DNA from: Rhizobium sp. Q54 | GTDB taxonomy: Bacteria; Pseudomonadota; Alphaproteobacteria; Rickettsiales; UBA1997 | Assembly: GCA_945865745.1 (NCBI GenBank) | Contig: CAMBFP010000055.1 | Span: forward strand, 1-7,300 | Direction of reading: 5' to 3' | Length of the DNA: 7,300 nucleotides | Shown here: positions 1 through 6,123 of the stretch, in pieces | Numbering within the stretch: position 1 is the stretch's first letter | How the letters are laid out: the number at the start of each line of letters is the position of its first letter | Position numbers and translations under genes: made by a program | The notes under the pieces: model-generated | Seen by the model: only the letters and a program-made list of their open reading frames with translations | Databases searched by the model: none | What the model was told of the DNA's origin: nothing

Positions 1-2
1 TT

Positions 3-605
3 GGTGTTTTTGAAATGAATGAAATCGGGCTTTCCGAAGTAACAAATCCGAGTGAATTATTTCTAACTTCTTACGACCGCGAAACTTCTGGCTCGATTGT
101 TTTTGCTGGCGTTGAAGGCACGCGACCAATTCTAGTTGAGATTCAAGCCTTGGTTTCGCCAAGTTTTATGCCAACGCCAAGGCGTGCTGTTGTTGGCTGG
201 GATGTTAATCGCTTGGCAATGGTGATTGCAGTTCTTAGTGCTCGTTTCGGCCTCAATCTTTTCGACAAGGAAGTTTATTTGAACATTGTTGGCGGATTAA
301 AAATCGAAGAAACCGCAGCAGATTTAGCCTGCGCCTGCGCACTAATTTCCGCCGCGCGCGACATTGCGTTGCCTTCGCAAACAATCGCAATTGGTGAAAT
401 TGGATTAAGCGGAGAAGTGCGAATGGTGAGTAATTTAGAAGGCAGATTAAAAGAGGCGGCCAAGCTGGGCTTTAAGAACTGTTTGATTCCAAAGGCTAAC
501 GAAAAAAATAAAAACTTTGCGGCGCTAAAAAAATCTTTGCCGGAATTGCAGTTTCATTTTATTAGTCACGTGCGCGATTTAGCGAAATTTTTTAAGAAGG
601 GTTAG
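3..605 (+). CDS. radA: DNA repair protein RadA, C-terminal part (5' end outside window)
   Basis: RadA (Sms) is a RecA-related ATPase that helps process branched recombination intermediates in the cytoplasm. Only the C-terminal part is present: the end of the ATPase core (GVFEMNEIGLSEVTNPSELF, matching the family's GVFEM..GL..V.NPS) followed by the Lon-protease-like domain. Recognisable stretches are EGTRPILVEIQALV, PRRAVVGWDVNRLAM, LNIVGGLKIEETAADLA and GEIGLSGEVR, in the family order without gaps. The frame is open to the left edge (codons from base 3 read Gly-Val-Phe-Glu), so the ATG at 15 is an internal methionine; the zinc finger, Walker A and KNRFG motifs must lie upstream. The stop is TAG at 603-605. 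The C-terminus (about 35 residues after LIPKANEK) is variable in the family. The next gene follows 141 bases later on the same strand. Confidence 0.95.
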   Translation, partial: GVFEMNEIGLSEVTNPSELFLTSYDRETSGSIVFAGVEGTRPILVEIQALVSPSFMPTPRRAVVGWDVNRLAMVIAVLSARFGLNLFDKEVYLNIVGGLKIEETAADLACACALISAARDIALPSQTIAIGEIGLSGEVRMVSNLEGRLKEAAKLGFKNCLIPKANEKNKNFAALKKSLPELQFHFISHVRDLAKFFKKG

Positions 606-746
606 ATCGGGGTTTTTTTTAACTTTTTAATGTAGCGGCTTTTGTCTTCGTTAAAGATTCGGCTTCAATATTTGATTTCTTGTTTAGTTGAGAAGATTTA
701 TCTGAGATTGTTCTCGTCTATTTTTGTTACTAATTACTTTTGAAAA
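606..746. other. Intergenic spacer between radA and the cupredoxin gene
   Basis: This AT-rich spacer of 141 bases begins with a run of eight T at 613-620 just after the radA stop, which could end transcription, although I see no good stem before it. A weak promoter-like pair is TTGATT (672-677) and GATTTA (695-700) with 17 bases between. Neither element is close to consensus. No Shine-Dalgarno sequence precedes the ATG at 747. No small gene was recognised. Confidence 0.4.
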
Positions 747-1085
747 ATGAAAAAATTTTTTACCGCGATTATCTCTTCAGCTTTTATTTTCGGCGCTTCG
801 CAAGCTAGAGCAGAGAGTAAGGAATTTTTAGTTCAGATTAAAAATCATAAATTTGAGCCGGCGGAAATTGAAGTTCCGGCGAATCAGGAATTTAAATTAG
901 TCGTTGAGAATACCGATAAAACTTTGGAAGAATTTGAGAGTGCTGATTTGAAAAAAGAGAAGCTTGTTGGCGCTGAGAAAAAAATAACGATTTTTATCGG
1001 TCCGCTAAAATCGGGCGAGTACAAGTTTTTTGGCGATTTTCACCAGAAAACTGCGCAGGGAAAAATTGTGGTTAAGGGGAATTAG
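747..1085 (+). CDS. Exported cupredoxin-like domain protein (EfeO/P19-associated type)
   Basis: A 112-residue protein with a Sec signal peptide: MKK, a hydrophobic core at residues 4-18, and an AxA cleavage site (A20-R21-A22), giving a mature periplasmic protein of about 90 residues. The mature part matches the small cupredoxin_1 family: NHKFEPAEIEVPAN (33-46), a beta-rich middle, FESADLKKEK (63-72) and GEYKFFGDFH (90-99) followed by an AQGKIVV strand. In other bacteria this family often accompanies FTR1/EfeU iron permeases and P19/EfeO proteins. No such partner is present here, so a role in periplasmic iron or copper handling is inference only. The mature chain has no Cys and no Met, so it cannot form a classical type 1 copper site; the likely metal ligands are His34, His99 and acidic residues such as Glu64 and Glu71. 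The gene converges with the USP-like gene downstream. Confidence 0.8.
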   Translation: MKKFFTAIISSAFIFGASQARAESKEFLVQIKNHKFEPAEIEVPANQEFKLVVENTDKTLEEFESADLKKEKLVGAEKKITIFIGPLKSGEYKFFGDFHQKTAQGKIVVKGN

Positions 1086-1111
1086 ATCGGTTTTATTTAA
1101 TATTTACTTCG

Positions 1112-1139
1112 CACCTTCGGCATTATTTTCACGAAGGTG
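1112..1139. repeat. Short perfect inverted repeat between convergent genes
   Basis: CACCTTCG (1112-1119) pairs with CGAAGGTG (1132-1139) across a 12-base loop. It lies in the 164-base gap between the 3' ends of the cupredoxin gene and the USP-like gene, where a bidirectional terminator would be expected. Neither strand has a T run directly after the stem, so it is at best a weak terminator. I recognise nothing else in 1140-1249. Confidence 0.4.
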
Positions 1140-1249
1140 GGAATTCAGAATAGCGTTTTTGAAAGTGGGTTGCCAAACATTCTAAATCTCGGCTTTTACT
1201 GGGATGAGGTGTAAAGAAGAGGGGTATTTGACTCTGGTCACTTTGTGGC

Positions 1250-3451
1250 TCAGCCGCGTGCGCGAATCAATGGTTCGGGCTTAAGACGTTTCGCTGCTAT
1301 TGGAGCAATACTAGTTCCAGGGCCCGTTCTTACTTCTTCTTCTTCTTCTTCAGCTTCAACTGTTACAGTAGGCCTTCCCATATTTCCAACTTTCTCTGCC
1401 TCAATTTTTTCTGGACCCTTACTCTTCTTAGTGATCTCTTTCTCAGTTCCTATTAGGTAAGCGGGAGTGTTAATAACCGCAGGAACAACGTATTGAACTA
1501 CACCCGAAACGATAGATGAGGCAAGACATGCGCCAGCAACAAGTATCTTTTTATAAAATTCTAGCAGCCATTGTTTGTTCAAGGGCAAATCAAATGCCTC
1601 GAAGACAACATCTCTTGTTTTTCTAAGCAATTCGCCAGTCTCGCTTGTTTCGAAGCTAGCGGGATAGGGTTTTTTCCATCGATCGAATAAGACTGGTGGA
1701 GCCATCCCGTCTTCAGTCTTTGATTCTGGGTTAAGAATTTTCTTTCTACCAGGCTCATCATCAATTTCTTTGGCGGTTTTGTCGTAGAGATGAGAATGCT
1801 TGTCTTGTTTGGCTTCGTAATCAGTTATCAAGAGCTTGGCGATATCAGCCTTTTTGCTCATGACCGCACAACACAAAGCATTGGTCAAAAAGTCTTTATC
1901 TTGCGTTATTGCATGCGGAAGGAATTTTTTAAGATTCTCGGCATTTCCTTCAGCAATCGCCTCATAGCAAAGATCTGCTGTAGTTACAAACTGCGTAGGT
2001 TTTGGCTTTAATTTTTCTTTTGCCTTGGTGGGATCTGAAGGATTAATTACGTTCGCACAAAATTGTTGTGGATCTGCGATAAAAGCAGCTTCGTTCGCAG
2101 CAACTGCGCCAATAATCTTTAATACATCTTCTCTATTTTTCTCATCACTAAAAAATCTACTAAGACCTAAAATGGCGTCGGTTTTTTCGTCATCTTGTTT
2201 ATTGGTTAATTTAAGCAAATAGGTCTGTGCTGCGTTTTGTAATAACCCGCTGGTTGAAACGGCACCAATCTCTTCAAGGCGCGCATCTAGAGATTTCCTG
2301 ATTTCTGGTTTGATAGATTCTAACGTCTTCAGAACAGCTTTTAAATCACTCTTCTCATCAAGATCTAAAATCTTTTCGACGTGCCTTTCTATCCCTATTT
2401 CCTCAATAGTGGAAGTTGCGCCAGCGGCTGTAATTTTTTCAATCCGACGTGCATTCTGAATTTTAGGCGCCTCTGTTTCCACGCCTCTTTTATGCTTATC
2501 ATCGTGTAGCGACGTCATTGAAAGCGCGAAGGCAAAAGCTGCATTAGCCCAACATCTATTCCCGCCATTTGCCGTGCCGTTTCTGCCCTGGCTTTCCGGC
2601 AAACGACATTTGCCGCGCTCATCTATCGGCGAATATTTAACTACGTAGGCCTGTGTTTTTGCCGTTTCCAAATCATCGTCAGAAACTTCGGTTTTTGAGC
2701 TATCGTTGTAGCAATACCATCGTTCGTTACTTTCTTGAACATAAGCGATATAATGCCCGCCACCAAGCCCCCCTTGATGCACAATGAAAGAAGTGGCGCG
2801 ATAGTTCTGCATCTTGTTTGGATCAGCTTGCAGCGGCAGAGAAATATCATCTAGCGAGACGGGATCATCTATTTTTTTTCTAGAAAGCTCGCCACCTTTT
2901 ATCTCATACTCGAATCGCTTCAAAGAAATTACTATTTCCGCTTCTGGCTTAGCGACTTGTAGTTGTAGATTTTTTGTAGCATCAACTTTTTTCCCTGGAG
3001 TAATCTCGTATTGATTTGCTCCTTTTAGGACTTCCTCATTCTGATACCCTGCCAGCATATTCTGGAGAGTTGCCCCGCTGCCGCCTGCAGCTGGAAAACT
3101 AAATTCAAGCTTAGTCTGTGTTTCCGTCCTTGAATTTTCTTCTTTTTTAGCTCCAGCTCCCCATTTAACTTTTGAAACAACAGCTACACGATTTTCTTCC
3201 GGCATCACCGATGCCAAAAAGAAATTAAGATATTCTGTCGTGTCTAATTGAACCGCTCCCCCCCTTAAATCATCTGCAACATCTCGAGGGCAAGATATGT
3301 TCGCTAATCGATCGCGCAATAGAGCTCGCTCGCTCGCGCTTGGCTGAGCCCCTGTTTTTTTAAATGCGTCATATACCGCATCTTGAAATGCATTTTTGGC
3401 AGCCTTCGCTCTTGCTTCATCCTCTTTCTGTATAGTGCTAGTAGGTTTCAT
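1250..3451 (-). CDS. USP-like (peptidase C19) deubiquitinase candidate, circularly permuted, with ankyrin-like repeats and a membrane segment
   Basis: This 733-residue protein is not a known bacterial housekeeping family. USP enzymes cleave ubiquitin conjugates; bacteria lack ubiquitin, so the expected substrate is in a eukaryotic host. Seen in order: a QDA-like box QLDTTEYLNFFL (68-79); a fingers-like stretch with NQYEITPGKKVDATK (146-160); LKRFEYE (177-183); a His box HQGGLGGGHYIAYV (225-238, His233) followed by WYCYNDSS (245-252), where Asn249 matches the triad Asn/Asp; and the closing strand AYVVKYSP (268-275). The Cys box GGNRCWANAAF (296-306, Cys300) comes after, not before. The usual zinc-ribbon cysteines of the fingers are missing. 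Then follow a mostly helical region (330-460), two to three ankyrin-like units (489-574), a hydrophobic segment (636-668), six Glu (701-706) and a basic tail. There is no N-terminal signal peptide. The ATG at 3449-3451 is the first start after an in-frame TAA at 3467-3469. Catalytic activity and secretion are inferred. Confidence 0.8.
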   Translation of the reverse strand: MKPTSTIQKEDEARAKAAKNAFQDAVYDAFKKTGAQPSASERALLRDRLANISCPRDVADDLRGGAVQLDTTEYLNFFLASVMPEENRVAVVSKVKWGAGAKKEENSRTETQTKLEFSFPAAGGSGATLQNMLAGYQNEEVLKGANQYEITPGKKVDATKNLQLQVAKPEAEIVISLKRFEYEIKGGELSRKKIDDPVSLDDISLPLQADPNKMQNYRATSFIVHQGGLGGGHYIAYVQESNERWYCYNDSSKTEVSDDDLETAKTQAYVVKYSPIDERGKCRLPESQGRNGTANGGNRCWANAAFAFALSMTSLHDDKHKRGVETEAPKIQNARRIEKITAAGATSTIEEIGIERHVEKILDLDEKSDLKAVLKTLESIKPEIRKSLDARLEEIGAVSTSGLLQNAAQTYLLKLTNKQDDEKTDAILGLSRFFSDEKNREDVLKIIGAVAANEAAFIADPQQFCANVINPSDPTKAKEKLKPKPTQFVTTADLCYEAIAEGNAENLKKFLPHAITQDKDFLTNALCCAVMSKKADIAKLLITDYEAKQDKHSHLYDKTAKEIDDEPGRKKILNPESKTEDGMAPPVLFDRWKKPYPASFETSETGELLRKTRDVVFEAFDLPLNKQWLLEFYKKILVAGACLASSIVSGVVQYVVPAVINTPAYLIGTEKEITKKSKGPEKIEAEKVGNMGRPTVTVEAEEEEEEVRTGPGTSIAPIAAKRLKPEPLIRARG
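1334..1351 (-). repeat. GAA trinucleotide repeat (six units) encoding poly-Glu
   Basis: Six identical GAA codons on the minus strand encode Glu701-706 near the C-terminus of the USP-like protein, inside a longer acidic stretch that starts at Glu699. An uninterrupted run of this kind can gain or lose units in frame by replication slippage, changing the length of the acidic tract without breaking the gene. Confidence 0.8.
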
Positions 3452-3523
3452 ATTTCTGAAAATAAATTAGATCGCAGTAATTTTTTTGGGCCGAACTTTC
3501 TTGGTTTCGACTTCGCTCAACCA

Positions 3524-3560
3524 GCGAAAGTTTTATTCACCCAGCCGGCGAAAGTTTTAT
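3524..3560. repeat. Direct repeat in waaA / USP-like gene spacer
   Basis: The 13-base sequence GCGAAAGTTTTAT occurs at 3524-3536 and again at 3548-3560. Each copy follows a related CCAGC sequence (3521-3525 and 3541-3545). The first copy also forms a small stem: TTCGCT (3512-3517) with AGCGAA (3523-3528) over five bases. This is noncoding spacer between waaA and the USP-like gene and looks like part of a dispersed repeat or a decayed element. Confidence 0.75.
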
Positions 3561-3568
3561 CCGCCTGC

Positions 3569-3612
3569 GTAGAGGCCAGGGTAGAGGCCAGGGTAGGCCA
3601 GGGTAGAGGTGG
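3569..3612. repeat. 12-base tandem repeat, nearly four units
   Basis: GTAGAGGCCAGG is present twice exactly (3569-3580, 3581-3592), then as a 10-base copy that lacks AG (3593-3602), then as a diverged copy beginning GTAGAGG (3603-3612). It lies 11 bases beyond the waaA stop codon and is more G-rich than its surroundings. Unequal copies suggest decay after slippage expansion. The spacer as a whole (3452-3623) also holds the 13-base direct repeat and an AT-rich part near the USP-like start with a possible -10 (TCTAAT on the minus strand, 3466-3471) but no clear -35. Confidence 0.85.
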
Positions 3613-3623
3613 TGCGAAGTCAT

Positions 3624-4868
3624 TTACGAAAATTTATTAATGATTTTTTCGGCAATATTTTCGGAAGTTGTGACTAGCTTTGCGGCTTTGTCTGATAAGG
3701 CTTTACTGTGAGATGTGTCGTCTAAAAATTCTCTAACTTTTTTTGTTAATTCTTCTGCTGATTCAACAATCACGCAGGCATTTTCTTTGCGTAGATTTTC
3801 GTAAATTTCCTTGAAGTTGAAGGTGTGCGAGCCGCTGATTGCGGCGCATCCAAGTTTGATTGGCTCGAATGGATTGTGGCCGCCAATTGGCAGAAGTGAG
3901 CCGCCAAGGAAAGTAAAATCAGCGAGGCGGTAAAAAGTTCCGAGCTCGCCGAGAGAGTCGGCGAGGTATAATTCTGTAGAGCTCTCAATGATTTCATTCT
4001 TGCTGCGTTGAGCAAAATTAATTCCAGTAAGAAGTGATTTTATTTCGTCAGCACGGTTTGGATGACGTGGAATTAGAATGGTTAAAAGATCAGGAAAATA
4101 TTTTTGTAATTCGTAATGAGCCTGAATCACTAACTCTTCTTCACCCTTGTGAGTACTGGCGGCAAGCCAGAATTTTCTTGCGCCGATTTGTGATTTTAAT
4201 TTTTCTAATTCGCTCGAATCAAAATTCAAATCACGCGCCTGCGATTTCAAATTTCCGTAAAATAAAATTTCGTTTTTGGTAAGGGCGGAAAGGCGTTTTT
4301 GATCTTCTTCGCTTTGGGCAAAAATCGCGTCGAAATTGTCAAAAATTTTGAAACCAAATGCGTGAGCGACTGACCATCTTTTTGCCGACTTTTCTGACAT
4401 TCTAGCGTTAACCAAGAAAACCTTCGCGCCAATTGCGCGCGCTTCGCAGATAAGGTTTGGCCAGATTTCTGATTCAACAAAAATTGCCGTGTTTGGTCGC
4501 CAAAAATTAATAAAATCGCGAACGCAAAGCAAAGAATCAATTGGCAGAAATTGGTGAATTACTCTTCCGTTAAATTCCGGCAATTTTGCTGCGATGGTTG
4601 TGGCGGAAGTGAGAGTTGTTGTGGTAAATAAAATTTTAGTTTCGGGAAATTTTTTGAGCAGTTCGTCAACAAGAATTAAAGCTGAATTTGTTTCGCCAAC
4701 GCTAACGGCGTGAAGCCAAGTCAGATCGCCTTGAAGGCGCACCTGAGTTGGCTTGCCAAAACGTTCGCGTAGACGTTTTTTGTCCTCTTTCTTTTTGTAG
4801 ACGCGGTAAAAAAGATAAAGCTCGAGAAAGGGAAAAAGTAAAACGGAAATGGTACGGTAAATGAGCAT
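3624..4868 (-). CDS. waaA: 3-deoxy-D-manno-octulosonic acid (Kdo) transferase
   Basis: WaaA (KdtA, glycosyltransferase family 30) moves Kdo from CMP-Kdo to the lipid A precursor on the cytoplasmic face of the inner membrane, starting the LPS core. The 414-residue length is normal. Visible features: an N-terminal membrane anchor (about residues 3-23) followed by a basic stretch; LHAVSVGE (52-59), with Glu59 the expected catalytic base; VESEIWPNL (131-139); GNLK (205-208); the C-lobe start AASTHKGEE (236-244); PRHPNR (267-272); and the CMP-binding region LGGSLLPIGGHNPFEP (321-336). Whether it adds one or several Kdo residues cannot be told. Its ATG overlaps the stop of the monooxygenase gene by one base (TAATG), with a strong ribosome binding site, so the two are probably co-transcribed and translationally coupled. 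It ends with TAA at 3624-3626. Confidence 0.96.
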   Translation of the reverse strand: MLIYRTISVLLFPFLELYLFYRVYKKKEDKKRLRERFGKPTQVRLQGDLTWLHAVSVGETNSALILVDELLKKFPETKILFTTTTLTSATTIAAKLPEFNGRVIHQFLPIDSLLCVRDFINFWRPNTAIFVESEIWPNLICEARAIGAKVFLVNARMSEKSAKRWSVAHAFGFKIFDNFDAIFAQSEEDQKRLSALTKNEILFYGNLKSQARDLNFDSSELEKLKSQIGARKFWLAASTHKGEEELVIQAHYELQKYFPDLLTILIPRHPNRADEIKSLLTGINFAQRSKNEIIESSTELYLADSLGELGTFYRLADFTFLGGSLLPIGGHNPFEPIKLGCAAISGSHTFNFKEIYENLRKENACVIVESAEELTKKVREFLDDTSHSKALSDKAAKLVTTSENIAEKIINKFS

Positions 4869-6052
4869 TAAAAACCTCCAGCAGATTTAATAAAAAATTT
4901 TTTCAAGCGCGGTAATTTATTTACAAGACCCAGGCCAAAGTCGCGCGCTAGGCCGATCGACAGGCTTTTAGTTTCGAAGAGAGAATTTAAAATATCGGTA
5001 GCCACTAACATTTTTTTTGCTTGGGATTTGGCTTTTTTGTTGTAAGAGCTAATTAAATTTTGATCAGAATTTTTTACCAATTCGCAAAGAATATTAATCC
5101 CCGCAATCGCCAAATTAAATCCCTGACCAGCAATTGGATGCACGCCACAAGCGGCGTCGCCGATTAGCAACATTTTCTCGTGAAAAAATTTTTCTGCTTC
5201 GATTGCGATTAAAGGATAAGAAAATTTTTCAGAAATTATTTTTGTTGCGCCTAAGCAATCCTCCATTTTTTTCATCAATTGCTGTGCGAAGTTTTTTTCA
5301 TCGAGAGCCAAGATCGCTTGCGCTACTTGGTCGGGCGCGATCCAAACGATTGAAGAGTGATTAGAATTTTTCAGCGGCAAAATTGCGAGCGGGCCGCCAG
5401 GAAGAAATTTTTCCTGGGCAATATTTTGGTGAGAAAGCTCGTGCTCAACATTAAAAACAATCGCCGTCTGTCCGTATTTTTTTACTGTAGTGTGAATTTG
5501 AAACATCTCGCGAAGCTTAGAGAATCGGCCATCGCAAGCTAAAAGAAGTTTTGAATAAATTTTCTCTCCATTATCTAGCGTCACTCTAGTCATGCCGAGT
5601 TTGTCTAAGCATGTCTCATCCAAATCACTTTTCGACAAGTTCAGAGTGACGTCGCAAGCTGAGTTCGGCGCAAAAACAGAAATATTTTTCCGCTGCAAAA
5701 TCTGATCACGCAATGCGTTGTGAATTTGATAATTTTCAATTATTTGTCCGAGATCTCCGCCAGCCTCGCGCTTAAGAAAATCAAGGAATAAGGGCGATTT
5801 GTAATCGGTGATTTTAATGTCGGAAATTATTCCCGCATTATCTTGCAGCTCATCAAAAATTTTGATTTCTTTGAAAAACTTTAACGAAGTTGAGGAAATC
5901 GCGTAAGCCCGCCCATCCCTTTTTCTATCTGCCCCGAGGATGTCTTGTTTTTCGATGATCGCGATTTTTAAATTCGGCGAAACTTGCGTGAGAGCAAGCG
6001 CCGAAGTCATTCCCGCAAAGGACCCGCCGATAATTGTGAAGTCGAAATTCAT
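4868..6052 (-). CDS. UbiH/UbiF/COQ6-family FAD-dependent monooxygenase (ubiquinone biosynthesis)
   Basis: This 394-residue flavoprotein belongs to the family that hydroxylates the ring of ubiquinone precursors at the inner membrane, using FAD, NAD(P)H and oxygen. Motifs in order: the N-terminal FAD fold DFTIIGGSFAGMTSALAL (4-21) with the acidic strand end IIEK (32-35); DGRAYAIS (46-53), the family's D.R..AL.-type motif; the second FAD motif LLLACDGRFSKLRE (169-182); and GDAACGVHPIAGQGFNLA (298-315). Which ring position it acts on (UbiH, UbiF, UbiI or a broad alphaproteobacterial enzyme) cannot be decided, so no symbol is given. Two oddities: residues 134-158 are encoded by a palindromic insert between the usual first- and second-FAD-motif regions, and the usual GDAAH and NLG.RD are GDAAC and NLAIAG. 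The ATG at 6050-6052 fits the conserved N-terminus. It lies 71 bases after fumC and overlaps waaA. Confidence 0.9.
   Translation of the reverse strand: MNFDFTIIGGSFAGMTSALALTQVSPNLKIAIIEKQDILGADRKRDGRAYAISSTSLKFFKEIKIFDELQDNAGIISDIKITDYKSPLFLDFLKREAGGDLGQIIENYQIHNALRDQILQRKNISVFAPNSACDVTLNLSKSDLDETCLDKLGMTRVTLDNGEKIYSKLLLACDGRFSKLREMFQIHTTVKKYGQTAIVFNVEHELSHQNIAQEKFLPGGPLAILPLKNSNHSSIVWIAPDQVAQAILALDEKNFAQQLMKKMEDCLGATKIISEKFSYPLIAIEAEKFFHEKMLLIGDAACGVHPIAGQGFNLAIAGINILCELVKNSDQNLISSYNKKAKSQAKKMLVATDILNSLFETKSLSIGLARDFGLGLVNKLPRLKKFFIKSAGGF
4875..4879 (-). promoter_or_regulatory. Shine-Dalgarno sequence of waaA inside the upstream gene
   Basis: GGAGG on the minus strand, six bases before the waaA ATG. 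It lies in the Gly-Gly codons just before the stop of the UbiH-family gene. It supports this waaA start and coupling of the two genes. It is the clearest Shine-Dalgarno in the window; the starts of the cupredoxin, USP-like and UbiH-family genes lack an obvious one. Confidence 0.85.
5579..5651. repeat. Palindromic element inserted in frame in the UbiH-family gene
   Basis: CGTCACTCT (5579-5587) and AGAGTGACG (5643-5651) form a perfect 9-base inverted repeat. Inside it are TTGTCTAA (5601-5608) and TTCGACAA (5631-5638), complementary with one mismatch, and CATGC/GCATG (5591-5595, 5609-5613). The right part, TTCGACAAGTTCAGAGTGAC, resembles a dispersed palindrome I know from several bacterial genomes (from memory, unsearched). 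It encodes residues 134-158 with no stop, in a loop where E. coli UbiH has a much shorter link between its FAD motifs. This resembles Rickettsia palindromic elements, which persist inside coding genes as tolerated surface loops. Confidence 0.7.
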
Positions 6053-6123
6053 TGAAGATTTTTATTTTTGCCCGGAGAGCTAGACTATTTTCAACGAGTA
6101 ACAATTTGTCACCGATTCATTTC

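Noticed and set aside
15..17. ATG at 15 as the radA start
   Set aside because: Codons from base 3 are in frame and match the conserved GVFEM sequence inside RadA, so the gene continues upstream of the window.
1112..1139. Rho-independent terminator between the convergent genes
   Set aside because: The stem is good, but no T run follows on either strand, so only an inverted repeat is reported.
2522..2575. Cys box as the remnant of a second, truncated USP domain in tandem
   Set aside because: Nothing after residue 310 resembles a second QDA box, LKRF or His box, and the first domain would then lack a nucleophile. One permuted domain explains all the motifs; the tandem-decay alternative is not fully excluded.
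3383..3640. Plus-strand open frame with repeated QPAKVL and VEAR units
   Set aside because: The repeat pattern comes from the DNA repeats in the spacer, and the frame starts inside the USP-like gene on the other strand; no ribosome binding site or family match was seen.
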